Assembly: GCF_004614185.1 (NCBI RefSeq)
Contig: NZ_SPVF01000128.1
Location: forward strand, 55,696 to 119,695
Length of the DNA: 64,000 nt
Direction: 5' to 3'
Origin: Zemynaea arenosa
Lineage (GTDB): Bacteria > Pseudomonadota > Gammaproteobacteria > Burkholderiales > Burkholderiaceae_D
The notes under the pieces are model-generated. The model had not been told where the DNA came from. It saw only the letters and a list, made by a program, of their open reading frames with translations, and did not search any database. The position numbers and the translations under genes were made by a program. Shown one piece after another: positions 53,670 to 64,000 of the stretch (positions are counted from its first letter, which is position 1; each line of letters begins with the position of its first letter).

Positions 53670-54644
53670 TCACGCGCGGCCGAAGGCCTGGCGGTACTGC
53701 GCGGGCGTCATTCCGGTGAGTTCCTTGAACATGCGGCGCATGCCCGAGTCGCTGCTGAAGCCCAGCTCCGCGCTGATGGTGCTGGCGGGGACGGAAGTGT
53801 GGATCAGGCGCTCGCTCACCTGGTTCAGCTTCACGCGGCGCACGTAAGCGCCCACCGCCAGCCCGCTCGCGGCGGCAACCTTGCGGGCCAGCGTGCGCCC
53901 CGTCATGTTGAGCTGCGCCGCCAGCCGCTCCACGCTCGCCCCCGCAGCGGGCATCTGCTCCGCCTGCGCGTACAGGGCCCGCATCACGCGGTCCGGCTGT
54001 TCGATCAGGTTCAGCATGCGGAAGGCGTGGTGCGTGCGCTCGGGGCGCGGCAGTACCAGCAGCTTGACGAGGTCGGAGTAGGCATCGCGGCTCAGGCGCT
54101 GCTCGATGAAGGCCTGGGCGATCGGCAGGTGGCCGTTGACGCCGGAGGCGGTGGCGTTCTTTGCATTGAAGATGCAGGTCCTCTCCGTTTGCCAGTCCAC
54201 CTTGGGGTACTGCGCGCGCATCAGGTCCGCCAGCCACCACGTGACCGTGGCCGTCTGCCCGTTCAAGCGGCCCGCTGCGGCGGCGAGGCACACACCGGTG
54301 CAGTAGCTCCACACCATGACGCTGCGCGGCAGGCGCGCCATGGTCTGCACCAGCTCCGCGTTCTGCGCGAGCGTGCTGGCGATCTGACCGGCCGACTCGC
54401 TCCAGAAGCCAGGGATCAGCACCGCATCGACTGCGCTGTCCCGCAGTGCCGCGGTGGCACGCAGGGCCTGGCCGTGGGCGCACTCGACCTGCCCTCCCGC
54501 GCTGCCCACGAACACCGGCTCGAACAGGCGGGCGCCCGCGCGCCGGTTGGCTCCATGTAGCAGGTCCGCAAACGACAGCAGGCCGGATGGCATGCAGTTT
54601 GGGTACAGCACAAGGCCGATGCGGAGCGGGTCTGGGACGGGCAT
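53670..54644 (-). CDS. GlxA-family AraC-type regulator with GATase-1-like domain
   Basis: 324 aa from ATG 54644 (ATG 54680 adds 12). An N-terminal DJ-1/PfpI-like domain (about 5-190) with IPGFWSESAG and the nucleophile-elbow cysteine in WSYCTGVCLAAAAGRLNG, then tandem AraC helix-turn-helices (about 220-320: VERLAAQLNMTGRTLARKV and ISAELGFSSDSGMRRMFKELTGMTPAQYR). Ligand unknown. It is convergent with the GyrI-like gene (19 bp) and divergent from the MBL-fold gene, which may be its target. Confidence 0.9.
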   Translation of the reverse strand: MPVPDPLRIGLVLYPNCMPSGLLSFADLLHGANRRAGARLFEPVFVGSAGGQVECAHGQALRATAALRDSAVDAVLIPGFWSESAGQIASTLAQNAELVQTMARLPRSVMVWSYCTGVCLAAAAGRLNGQTATVTWWLADLMRAQYPKVDWQTERTCIFNAKNATASGVNGHLPIAQAFIEQRLSRDAYSDLVKLLVLPRPERTHHAFRMLNLIEQPDRVMRALYAQAEQMPAAGASVERLAAQLNMTGRTLARKVAAASGLAVGAYVRRVKLNQVSERLIHTSVPASTISAELGFSSDSGMRRMFKELTGMTPAQYRQAFGRA

Positions 54645-54738
54645 GTCAGAAATTGGATGCTTTATGTCAGTTCCTGCCATTTGAACAGAAGTCGCGGGCG
54701 GCCACAATCTCCACATCGCCACTCCACCCTGACCCGCC

Positions 54739-55563
54739 ATGAAGATCACCCAGCTGCGCAACGCCACCATCATCGTCGAAGCCGGTCGGTACCGCATCCT
54801 GGTCGACCCGATGCTGGCGCCGAAGGATGCCCTGCCGCCGTTGAAGTTCCTCGTCCCGCGCGCCCGCAATCCGCTGGTCGAACTTCCGGCGCCGGCGGAC
54901 GAACTGCTGAAGACGGTCACGCACTGCCTGATCACGCACTGCCAGAAGGGGCACTTCGATCACCTCGACCGCGCGGCCAAGCACTGGCTGCGGGAGCGGC
55001 AGATTCCGGTGGTCTGCACGCCGCACGATGCGCAGCACCTGCGCCAGCGCGGCTTGAACGTGCAGCCGCTGGGGGTTGGACATCATGAGCCGCAGCCGTT
55101 TTTGGGCGGGCAAATCCGCACCCTCGCCTGCCGTCATGGCACGGGCTTTGTCTCGCTGTTGATGGAGCACGGAGTGGGCTATCTGATCGAGCTGCCGGGG
55201 GAGCCGCGTCTGTACCTGTCCGGCGACACGGTGCTGACGCCCGAGGTCCGGGCTTTCGTGGCCGAGCACCAGCCGGACGTCTGCCTGATCCCGGCCGGTG
55301 GCGCGCACTTCGACTTTGGGGCGGACATCATCATGGGGCAGGACGAAGTGGTGGAGTTCACCCGCATCGCCACAGGCAGTGTGGTGGCGAACCACCTTGA
55401 AGCGCTGAGCCACTGCCCCGTCACGCGCGCAGGCCTGCGCGCAGCCGCCGACCGTTCGGGCGTCAGCGCCCGCCTGCACATCCCCGCGGATGGCGCGACC
55501 CTGGAGTTCAGCGTGCCCGCAGCCGCAATTGCGGGTGAGCCCGCGCCTGCGATGGCGGGTTAG
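54739..55563 (+). CDS. MBL-fold metallohydrolase (UlaG/L-type)
   Basis: 274 aa. Metallo-beta-lactamase fold: LRNATIIVEAGRYRILVDPML, a His motif variant ITHCQKGHFDHLD (H-x-x-x-x-H-x-D-H region), SGDTVL with the bridging Asp, and the late metal His in VVANHLEAL. No signal peptide. The last ~12 residues (AAIAGEPAPAMAG) come from a 24-bp tandem repeat that runs past the stop codon. Substrate unknown. Confidence 0.88.
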   Translation: MKITQLRNATIIVEAGRYRILVDPMLAPKDALPPLKFLVPRARNPLVELPAPADELLKTVTHCLITHCQKGHFDHLDRAAKHWLRERQIPVVCTPHDAQHLRQRGLNVQPLGVGHHEPQPFLGGQIRTLACRHGTGFVSLLMEHGVGYLIELPGEPRLYLSGDTVLTPEVRAFVAEHQPDVCLIPAGGAHFDFGADIIMGQDEVVEFTRIATGSVVANHLEALSHCPVTRAGLRAAADRSGVSARLHIPADGATLEFSVPAAAIAGEPAPAMAG

Positions 55564-55593
55564 CGCGCACCTGCGATGGCGGGCGAGCTCGCG
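55522..55593. repeat. three-copy 24-bp tandem repeat across the stop codon of the MBL gene
   Basis: Units at 55522, 55546 and 55570. The last two share the exact 14-mer CCTGCGATGGCGGG. The stop codon lies in the second unit, so a one-unit change would alter the C-terminus. Confidence 0.75.
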
Positions 55594-55600
55594 GTTGCAG

Positions 55601-56515
55601 TTAGCCAGCGGTGCGGATCAGGCGTTCCGGCGCGAGGATGGCGTAGTCGCCGAGGACGCCCGTGCCGAGCAGGCGGCCGTCGTGGTAGATGCGGGTGCGG
55701 CCGTGCTCTGCGGGCACGGTGACCGCGGGCTCCTTGCCGAGCGCAAGGCGCTGGCCGTGCAGGAAGCGCTTGGCCAGGTCGTCGGTCAGGTCGATGCGCG
55801 GGAAGGTGGAGAGCAGCGCGTCCACCGGCGCCAGCAGCGAGCGCGGATCGGCGTGGCCGGCCAGGCCGTCCAGCGTGATCATGTGCTCCGCCGTGAGCGC
55901 GCCGACGCCGGTGCGGCGCAGGGCGTTGAGGTGCGCGCCACAGCCAAGCGCCGCGCCGACGTCCTCGCCCAGCACACGGATGTAGGTCCCTTTGCTGCAG
56001 GTGACCGACAGGCGCAGGAACGGCGCCTCGTACCCCAGCAGTTCCAGGCGGTGAATCGTGACCGGACGCGCCTCGCGTTCCAGCACAATTCCTTCGCGCG
56101 CGTACTCGTAGTAGGCCTTGCCGTCGCGCTTCAGTGCCGAATACATTGGCGGCACCTGCTGGATGGGACCACGGAACTGCGCCAGCACACGCTCGATTTG
56201 CTCAACGTCGAGCGCCGGATCGACGTCCCGCGTCTCAACCGCCTCGCCTTCGGTGTCGCCCGTGGTGGTACGCACACCCAGGTGCACCACCGTTTCGTAG
56301 GTCTTGTCGGCTTCCAGCAGATCCTGCGAGAACTTGGTCGCCTCGCCAAAGCACAGCGGCAGCAGGCCTGTGGCAAACGGGTCGAGGGTGCCGGTGTGCC
56401 CGGCCTTGGCGGCGTTGAGGATACGCTTGGCCTTAATCAGCGCGTCGTTGGACGAGAAGCCAACGGGCTTGTCGAGCAGCAGGACGCCGTCGACGAGGTC
56501 ACGAACTTTCTTCAC
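55601..56515 (-). CDS. truB: tRNA pseudouridine(55) synthase
   Basis: 304 aa. It makes pseudouridine-55 in the tRNA T-loop. Markers: [14 protein letters not shown], the catalytic Asp in [23 protein letters not shown] and [13 protein letters not shown]; a C-terminal PUA-like part. It overlaps rbfA by 4 bp and ends the rimP-nusA-infB-rbfA-truB cluster. Confidence 0.97.
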   Translation of the reverse strand: MKKVRDLVDGVLLLDKPVGFSSNDALIKAKRILNAAKAGHTGTLDPFATGLLPLCFGEATKFSQDLLEADKTYETVVHLGVRTTTGDTEGEAVETRDVDPALDVEQIERVLAQFRGPIQQVPPMYSALKRDGKAYYEYAREGIVLEREARPVTIHRLELLGYEAPFLRLSVTCSKGTYIRVLGEDVGAALGCGAHLNALRRTGVGALTAEHMITLDGLAGHADPRSLLAPVDALLSTFPRIDLTDDLAKRFLHGQRLALGKEPAVTVPAEHGRTRIYHDGRLLGTGVLGDYAILAPERLIRTAG

Positions 56516-56958
56516 TCGGCGTCTTGGTCCGCGTCGCGTGCATCGGTATCGGCGTCGGCCCCGGAGGGCGCATCGTCTTCGGCATCCGCCGCACGCGTCG
56601 CATTGGCCTGGTCGATCAGCGCCGACAGCGCCATGCCGCGCATGGTCGAGATGTCGTGCACGAAGTGGATCTGCGGCAGCGTGTGGATGTGCAGGCGCCG
56701 CCCCAGCTCATTGCGGAGAAAACCGGCCGCCTTTTGCAGGCCCTGGAGGGTCTGCTTGATGGTCTCGGGATCGTCCTTCAGCGTGGTGAAGTAGACCTTC
56801 GCGTGCGCATAGTCGGGCGTGAGCTGCACTTCGCTCAGCGTCACCATGCCCACGCGCGGGTCCTTCAGCTGGAACGCGATGATCTCGGACAGGTCCTTCT
56901 GGATCTGGTCCGCCACGCGTACGCCGCGCTGGGGAATGCTCTTGCTGTGTTTTGCCAT
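56512..56958 (-). CDS. rbfA: 30S ribosome-binding factor A
   Basis: 148 aa from ATG 56958. KH-type fold: [42 protein letters not shown] and [22 protein letters not shown]. It acts in late 16S processing and cold adaptation. The C-terminal ~30 residues are Asp/Ala-rich and probably disordered. truB overlaps by 4 bp. Confidence 0.97.
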   Translation of the reverse strand: MAKHSKSIPQRGVRVADQIQKDLSEIIAFQLKDPRVGMVTLSEVQLTPDYAHAKVYFTTLKDDPETIKQTLQGLQKAAGFLRNELGRRLHIHTLPQIHFVHDISTMRGMALSALIDQANATRAADAEDDAPSGADADTDARDADQDAE

Positions 56959-56977
56959 TGTTCTTTGTACGTCACAT

Positions 56978-57019
56978 AAACAAACCACCGCCAGCCCGCT
57001 CGCACGGGCATGACGGTGG
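56978..57019 (-). terminator. imperfect hairpin between infB and rbfA
   Basis: CCACCG/CGGTGG (56985-56990 with 57014-57019) encloses a GCCCG/CGGGC stem and is followed on the minus strand by TTTGTTTA. Being inside an operon, it may be a partial terminator or processing site. Confidence 0.4.
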
Positions 57020-57039
57020 CTATGGTACCGCGTGAGCGC

Positions 57040-59847
57040 TTACAGCGTACGCGCGATTTCCTGGACTTCGAACGCTTCGAGCGAATCGCCGACCTGGATG
57101 TCGTTGTAGCCCTTCAGCGTCAGGCCGCACTCGAAGCCCGCACGGACTTCCTTGACGTCGTCCTTGAAGCGCTTGAGCGAGTCGATCTCGCCGGTCCACA
57201 CCACGATGTTGTTCCGCAGCAGGCGGACCGAGGAGGTACGCTTGACCACCCCATCGACCACCAGACAGCCCGCAATCGCGCCAACCTTCGACACCAGGAT
57301 GACCTGGCGAATCTCGACCTGGCCGGTGACCTGCTCGCGCTTCTCCGGCGCCAGCATGCCCGACAGTGCGGTCTTGATCTCGTCGATCGCATCGTAAATG
57401 ATGCTGTAGTAGCGGATGTCGACCCCGTTGGCCTCGGCCAGCTTGCGCGCCTGCGCATCGGCACGGGCGTTGAAGCCGATGATGACCGCTTTCGAAGCCA
57501 CTGCCAGGTTGACGTCCGACTCGGTGATGCCGCCGACCGCCGCGTGGACGATCTGGACCCGCACCTCGGAGGTGGACAGCTTCTGCAGCGAGCCGACCAG
57601 CGCTTCCTGCGAACCCTGCACGTCGGTCTTGACGATCAGCGGCAAGTTCTTGACTTCGCCTTCGGCCATCTGGTCGAACATGTTCTCCAGCTTGGCGGCC
57701 TGCTGCTTGGCCAGCTTCACGTCGCGGAACTTACCTTGACGGAACAGGCCGATCTCGCGGGCCTTGCGCTCGTCCGGCATGACAATGGCTTCTTCGCCCG
57801 CCGCCGGCACGTCCGACAGACCCTGGATCTCGACCGGGATCGACGGGCCGGCTTCGGCCACGTTCTTGCCGTTCTCGTCCAGCATCGCACGCACGCGGCC
57901 GTAGGCGGAACCCGCCAGGATCACGTCGCCGCGCTTGAGGGTGCCGGACTGGACCAGGATCGTGGCCACCGGACCGCGGCCCTTGTCCAGGCGCGATTCG
58001 ACCACCAGGCCGCGCGCCGGGGCTTCGACCGGAGCCTTGAGCTCCAGCACTTCGGCCTGCAGCAGCACGTTTTCCAGCAGCGAATCGATGCCCTGGCCGG
58101 TCTTGGCGGACACCGGCACGAACGGCGAATCACCGCCGTATTCTTCGGGCACCACGCCTTCGGCGACCAGCTCCTGCGTCACGCGGTCGGCGTTGGCGCC
58201 CTGCTTGTCGATCTTGTTGATCGCCACCACCAGCGGCACGCCGGCGGCTTTCGCGTGGGCGATCGCTTCCTTGGTCTGCGGCATCACGCCGTCGTCCGCC
58301 GCCACCACCAGGATGACGATGTCGGTCGCTTTCGCGCCGCGCGCACGCATCGCGGTGAAGGCCTCGTGGCCCGGGGTGTCCAGGAAGGTGACCATGCCGC
58401 GCGGGGTGTCCACGTGGTAGGCACCGATGTGCTGGGTAATGCCGCCCGCTTCACCGGCCGCCACCTTGGCGCGGCGGATGTAGTCCAGCAGCGAGGTCTT
58501 GCCGTGGTCGACGTGGCCCATGACGGTCACGACCGGTGCACGCGGCAGCGATTCGGCCGCGGCATGGTCGCCGGTGTCCACCAGCAGCGCTTCCGGGTCG
58601 TCCAGCTGGGCGGCGAAGGCCTTGTGGCCCATCTCTTCCACCACGATCATCGCGGTTTCCTGGTCCAGCACCTGGTTGATGGTGCACATCTGGCCCAGCT
58701 TCATCAGCTGCTTGATGACCTCGGAGGCCTTGACGGACATCTTGTGCGCCAGCTCGGCCACGGTGATGGTCTCCGGCACGTGCACGTCCTTGACGATCGC
58801 CTCGGTCGGGGCCTGGAAATTCGATTCGCGGTCGTCGCTGTGGCCGCGGCGGCCACCCTTGCCGCCCGCCCGCCAGCCGTCGCGGCCGCCGGTATTGGAA
58901 CCCGCACCGCCGCGCCCTTTCGGGGCCGGTGCGCCACGGCGCTTGTCGTCCGACCAGGTCGACGACACATTGGCCGACTTGATCGACTTCTTGTCGCCGG
59001 TGGCCGGCTTCTTGTCTTCGCGGCCGGCCACACCGGCCGGCTTCTTGTCCGCGGGCTTGTGCAGCGTGCCTTCCGCCGCCTTCGGCGCGGCGGCCGGAGC
59101 CGGGGTGGGTTCCGGCGCCTTCATCACGCGGCGCGGCTGGCTCATCATGGCCTTGATCTGGGCCACTTCGTCGGCCACGGCCTTGCGCGCCTTCTCGGCG
59201 GCAGCGACGCGCTCGGCAGCTTCCTTGGCCGCGGCATCGGCGACCCGCTTGGCCTCCTCGTCGGCGGCCTTCTTCTGCTCTTCGGTCGCAGCGGACGCAG
59301 CCGCAGCAGCGGCGCGCTTGGCGTCTTCTTCCTGGCGGCGCTGGGCTTCCGCGGCGGCGGCCTTTTCCTGCGCTTCCCGCTCGGCGTCCATCTTGGCCAG
59401 GCGCTCCTGCTTCTCGCGCAGCTCGGCTTCCTGGCGCGCGATCAGCTCAGCCTGGCGGCGCGCTTCCTCGTCGCGGCGGGCCTGCTCGGCCGCATCCACA
59501 ACCGGCGCAGCAGGCGCGGCGGGAGCGGCGGTCGTGGTCAGGTCGTCGCGCTGGACGAAGGTGCGCTTCTTGCGCACTTCCACCTGGATGGTGCGCGACT
59601 TGCCGCTCGAATCGGCCTGCTTGATCTCGGTGGTTTCCTTGCGGGTCAGCGTGATCTTTTTCTTCTCGGTCGGCTCGGTCGCACCGTGCGACCGGCGCAG
59701 GTGGTTCAGCAGCTTGTCCTTATCATCTTTCGACAATGGATCTGACGCCGAACTTTTCTCGACGCCAGCGGAGCGCAACTGCGTCAGCAGCACGTCTGCG
59801 GGCATCTTCAGTTCGGTGGCAAATTGGGCTACGTTGTTACTCGCCAT
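57040..59847 (-). CDS. infB: translation initiation factor IF-2
   Basis: 935 aa. N-terminal IF2_N domain (about 1-52), a long Ala/Glu/Lys coiled and linker region (~95-300), a Gly/Arg-rich stretch, second IF2_N (~350-400), then the G domain: [31 protein letters not shown] and NKIDKQGAN; followed by domains II-IV to the C-terminus. It places fMet-tRNA on the 30S subunit. It starts 44 bp after nusA. Confidence 0.98.
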   Translation of the reverse strand: MASNNVAQFATELKMPADVLLTQLRSAGVEKSSASDPLSKDDKDKLLNHLRRSHGATEPTEKKKITLTRKETTEIKQADSSGKSRTIQVEVRKKRTFVQRDDLTTTAAPAAPAAPVVDAAEQARRDEEARRQAELIARQEAELREKQERLAKMDAEREAQEKAAAAEAQRRQEEDAKRAAAAAASAATEEQKKAADEEAKRVADAAAKEAAERVAAAEKARKAVADEVAQIKAMMSQPRRVMKAPEPTPAPAAAPKAAEGTLHKPADKKPAGVAGREDKKPATGDKKSIKSANVSSTWSDDKRRGAPAPKGRGGAGSNTGGRDGWRAGGKGGRRGHSDDRESNFQAPTEAIVKDVHVPETITVAELAHKMSVKASEVIKQLMKLGQMCTINQVLDQETAMIVVEEMGHKAFAAQLDDPEALLVDTGDHAAAESLPRAPVVTVMGHVDHGKTSLLDYIRRAKVAAGEAGGITQHIGAYHVDTPRGMVTFLDTPGHEAFTAMRARGAKATDIVILVVAADDGVMPQTKEAIAHAKAAGVPLVVAINKIDKQGANADRVTQELVAEGVVPEEYGGDSPFVPVSAKTGQGIDSLLENVLLQAEVLELKAPVEAPARGLVVESRLDKGRGPVATILVQSGTLKRGDVILAGSAYGRVRAMLDENGKNVAEAGPSIPVEIQGLSDVPAAGEEAIVMPDERKAREIGLFRQGKFRDVKLAKQQAAKLENMFDQMAEGEVKNLPLIVKTDVQGSQEALVGSLQKLSTSEVRVQIVHAAVGGITESDVNLAVASKAVIIGFNARADAQARKLAEANGVDIRYYSIIYDAIDEIKTALSGMLAPEKREQVTGQVEIRQVILVSKVGAIAGCLVVDGVVKRTSSVRLLRNNIVVWTGEIDSLKRFKDDVKEVRAGFECGLTLKGYNDIQVGDSLEAFEVQEIARTL

Positions 59848-59891
59848 TCAGTCCTCTTTTCTTTGTGCGACGGATGATAAGTTCTTACTGC

Positions 59892-61951
<2,060 letters not shown>

Positions 61952-61984
61952 ACGGGATACTCCAAGGGGTCAAAACGGTTCAAC

Positions 61985-62009
61985 AAAAAAAAAATGGGCA
62001 AGTGCCCAT
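61985..62009 (-). terminator. rho-independent terminator upstream of rimP (end of rluB transcript)
   Basis: ATGGGCA/TGCCCAT stem (61994-62000 with 62003-62009), 2-base loop, followed on the minus strand by nine T (61985-61993). It separates rluB from the rimP operon. The 264 bp from 62010 to rluB hold no gene I can see. Confidence 0.8.
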
Positions 62010-62273
62010 CTTCTTATGCCTACCTGCGGCCTTGCCGTCCGCTGGTTAGGACCAGAATTATAACGCTTTTGGCGCGGTGCGGCAATCGCGAAGCCGGAAT
62101 TGGACGGGCTTACAACACGATTTTGCGGGATTTGGGCAGATCGGGGCGTGTTCGCAGCAGTTGCCCGCGAGTAAGCGGCTGCTGCGTACCCACCCCATGT
62201 GGGGATGGGCACGCGTCCCTTCAACCCGGTTCCGGCATTTTTTGCCGAGGCCGCCCAGGCGGCCCGCTCCCTG

Positions 62274-64000
62274 TCAACCGCGGCGGGTGCGGCGCGGCAG
62301 GCCGTGCGGGTCGCCGCGGAAGTGTGACTGCGGCCCCTGGGCGCGGCGGACCGGACCGGCTGGTGCAAAGCCCCAGCTGGTCTGAAGCGGATCCGGCTGG
62401 CGCGGCCCCTTGGCGTCGCGCGGCTGCCCGCCCTGGCCCTTGCCTGGGCCACCTTGGCCGAAGCCCTTGCCGCCGCCCTGCCCTTGGCCTTGGCCGAAGC
62501 CGCCGCCTTTCTTGCCGTAGCGTTGCTGCTTGGGGAATGGATCGGCATTGCGGTTGGCGTCCGGCCGGTCGATGCGGTTACCGTCCGAGCGCGGCGCGCC
62601 CTGCTGCGGCTGTTTCTGCTTGCCCAGCCCCTGGCCCTGGCCTGGCACCGCCTTCGGCTTGCCCTGGCCTTGGCCCGGTTTCTGCTCGCCGCCCTTCTTC
62701 TCGACGCCGACCAGCTTCAGCAGGTCGCGCACGGCGTGTTCGTCCAGCTCTTCCCAGCGGCCGCGCTTGAGGTTGGTCGGCAGGGTCATCACGCCGTAGC
62801 GGGTGCGGATCAGGCGCGAGACGGTCAGGCCGACCGCCTCGAACATGCGGCGCACCTCGCGGTTGCGGCCTTCGCCGATCACCACGCGGTACCAGCGGTT
62901 GACGCCTTCGCCGCCGCCATCGGCGATCTTGGTGAAACTGGCCAGGCCGTCGTCCAGCTCGACGCCGGCCAGCAGCTTCTGGCGCATGCCTTCTTCCAGC
63001 TCACCCAGGGTGCGCACGGCATATTCGCGGTCGATGTTGTAGCGCGGGTGCATGAGCTTGTTCGCCAGGTCGCCGGACGTGGTGAACAGCAGCAGGCCTT
63101 CGGTGTTGAAGTCCAGGCGGCCGACGGCCAGCCATTTGCCGGCCTTCATGGTCGGCAGGCGGTCGAACACCGACGGGCGGCCTTCCGGGTCGTCGTGGCT
63201 GACGATCTCGCCGGCGGGCTTGTGATAGACCAGCACGCGCGGCGGCTTGCTGCTGACGCGGCGCTGGATCGGCTTGCCGTTGATGCGCACCTGGTCGGTC
63301 GGCAGGATGCGCTGGCCGATGTGGGCCGGTTCGCCGTTCACCGAAACGCGGCCGGCGATGATCAGCTCTTCCATGTCGCGGCGGGAGCCGAGGCCGGCTT
63401 CGGCCAGCACTTTGTGCAGCTTGGGCGCGTCGTCTTCGGCGGTCAGGTCGCGGCGGACCGGCTTGCTCTGGCCGTTGCCTTTGCCGCCTTCGGTGGCGTC
63501 GAAGTCATCCGAGGTGACGAAGGAGAACACGGCGTCGGCGTCAACGGGCTTGCCCTTGTGCTGGCCTTGCTGGTTCTGGCCTTTGCCGTGCTGGCCTTTC
63601 TGCTGGCCTTGCTGGTTTTGCTTGCCTTGCTTGTGCTGGCCTTGGCCTGGTTTCTGCTGGCCGGGCTGGGCGTTCTGGCCTTGCTGGCCGGATTGGGCTT
63701 GCTGGCCGTTCTGGCCTTGCTGCTGGCCGTTTTGGGCTTGCTGGCCGTTCTTGTTTTTCTTCTTTTTCTTCTTGTTGTGGGCGTGCTGCCTGTCGTGCCG
63801 GGGTTGCTGGTCAACGGCGTCTGCGGAGGCATCAGCGGTTTCAGCAGTTGCATCGGCCGCGGTGGCTTGCGGTTGCTGCTCGGCCTTCAGGGCGTCGCGG
63901 ACCTGGCGCTGCTCGCGCATGGCGCGCGGGCCGCGCGGGCGCTTGTCGCCGTCGGCGTGGCCGTCGCCGGTGCCAGCACCTGCATCCGACGCAGCTGCGG
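62274..64000 (-). CDS. rluB: 23S rRNA pseudouridine(2605) synthase with low-complexity arms, 5' end cut
   Basis: The minus-strand frame stays open to the window edge beyond the ATG at 63920, so the N-terminus is missing and at least 575 residues are present. Core: S4 domain ([21 protein letters not shown]) and RsuA/RluB catalytic domain with the Asp in [15 protein letters not shown], then [13 protein letters not shown]. It modifies U2605 of 23S rRNA. Both flanks are low complexity: an N-terminal Gln/Gly/Asn/Lys region with GQQ-type repeats and a poly-Lys run (~45-125 after the 63920 ATG) and a C-terminal Gly/Gln/Lys/Pro region. RluB of E. coli is ~290 aa, so nearly half of this protein is probably disordered tail. 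Confidence 0.94.
   Translation of the reverse strand, partial: AAASDAGAGTGDGHADGDKRPRGPRAMREQRQVRDALKAEQQPQATAADATAETADASADAVDQQPRHDRQHAHNKKKKKKNKNGQQAQNGQQQGQNGQQAQSGQQGQNAQPGQQKPGQGQHKQGKQNQQGQQKGQHGKGQNQQGQHKGKPVDADAVFSFVTSDDFDATEGGKGNGQSKPVRRDLTAEDDAPKLHKVLAEAGLGSRRDMEELIIAGRVSVNGEPAHIGQRILPTDQVRINGKPIQRRVSSKPPRVLVYHKPAGEIVSHDDPEGRPSVFDRLPTMKAGKWLAVGRLDFNTEGLLLFTTSGDLANKLMHPRYNIDREYAVRTLGELEEGMRQKLLAGVELDDGLASFTKIADGGGEGVNRWYRVVIGEGRNREVRRMFEAVGLTVSRLIRTRYGVMTLPTNLKRGRWEELDEHAVRDLLKLVGVEKKGGEQKPGQGQGKPKAVPGQGQGLGKQKQPQQGAPRSDGNRIDRPDANRNADPFPKQQRYGKKGGGFGQGQGQGGGKGFGQGGPGKGQGGQPRDAKGPRQPDPLQTSWGFAPAGPVRRAQGPQSHFRGDPHGLPRRTRRG

Noticed and set aside
57010..59745. A 911-codon open frame on the plus strand opposite infB
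   Set aside because: His/Arg/Gly/Leu-rich composition produced by the complement of GC-rich codons; infB on the minus strand is unmistakable.
62274..64000. Frameshift or assembly error in rluB because of the low-complexity arms
   Set aside because: The frame is uninterrupted from the edge through the S4 and catalytic domains to the stop, and such tails occur in RluB of related bacteria.

Overview
The window is chromosomal DNA of a high-GC betaproteobacterium, most likely Burkholderiales close to Oxalobacteraceae (Massilia/Duganella/Janthinobacterium type). This is inferred from codon use, the rluB-rimP-nusA-infB-rbfA-truB order, a RegBA system joined to a bo3 oxidase, and a phytochrome/RsbRST signalling block. 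No rRNA operon, CRISPR array or complete insertion sequence was found. Two tRNA genes are present: Ser-GGA and His-GTG.

Layout. 1-2931: the 3' end of an unidentified gene and four small hypothetical or membrane genes. 3134-8210: a ~5.1 kb integrative island bounded by a 17-bp direct repeat of the tRNA-Ser 3' end. It carries a P4-type integrase, a 37-aa membrane peptide, an ~0.8 kb gene-less structured stretch, and one large cargo gene: a 795-aa protein with a PIN-like core, a coiled coil and a C-terminal membrane anchor. This is the best candidate for an undescribed (perhaps defence) system. 8391-15194: a tight minus-strand operon cyoABCD-surf1-regB-regA (bo3 quinol oxidase, assembly factor, redox two-component system), divergent from an MFS transporter.

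16780-23561: housekeeping genes (MASE1-like membrane protein, winged-helix regulator, truncated CelD-like ORF, acs, UPF0114, fumarase, murI). 23655-24359: tRNA-His and a higBA toxin-antitoxin module. 24474-27493: a secreted GH13 amylase translationally overlapped by a PfkB sugar kinase whose N-terminus is a six-copy 42-bp minisatellite; then a methyltransferase and a KTSC protein.

28959-40042 is a signalling block: RsbR-RsbS-RsbT, a kinase/phosphatase fusion resembling RsbX, two hybrid histidine kinases (one with an RsbT-like N-terminus), heme oxygenase, bacteriophytochrome, a single-domain response regulator, and a third hybrid kinase on the other strand. It suggests that stressosome partner switching and light or redox phosphorelays converge on shared outputs. 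40149-42127: a SufR-like Fe-S regulator overlapping an MFS exporter, with a matching inverted repeat upstream.

42196-55563: a lipoprotein, two tandem TonB-C-domain proteins, a chemoreceptor with a CheR-docking tail, dusA, typA, hydrolases, an orphan Tat-exported molybdopterin oxidase subunit, an ArsR-AHSA1-GyrI operon, a GlxA-type regulator and an MBL-fold hydrolase. 55601-64000: the translation and transcription cluster truB-rbfA-infB-nusA-rimP, and rluB, which runs off the right edge.
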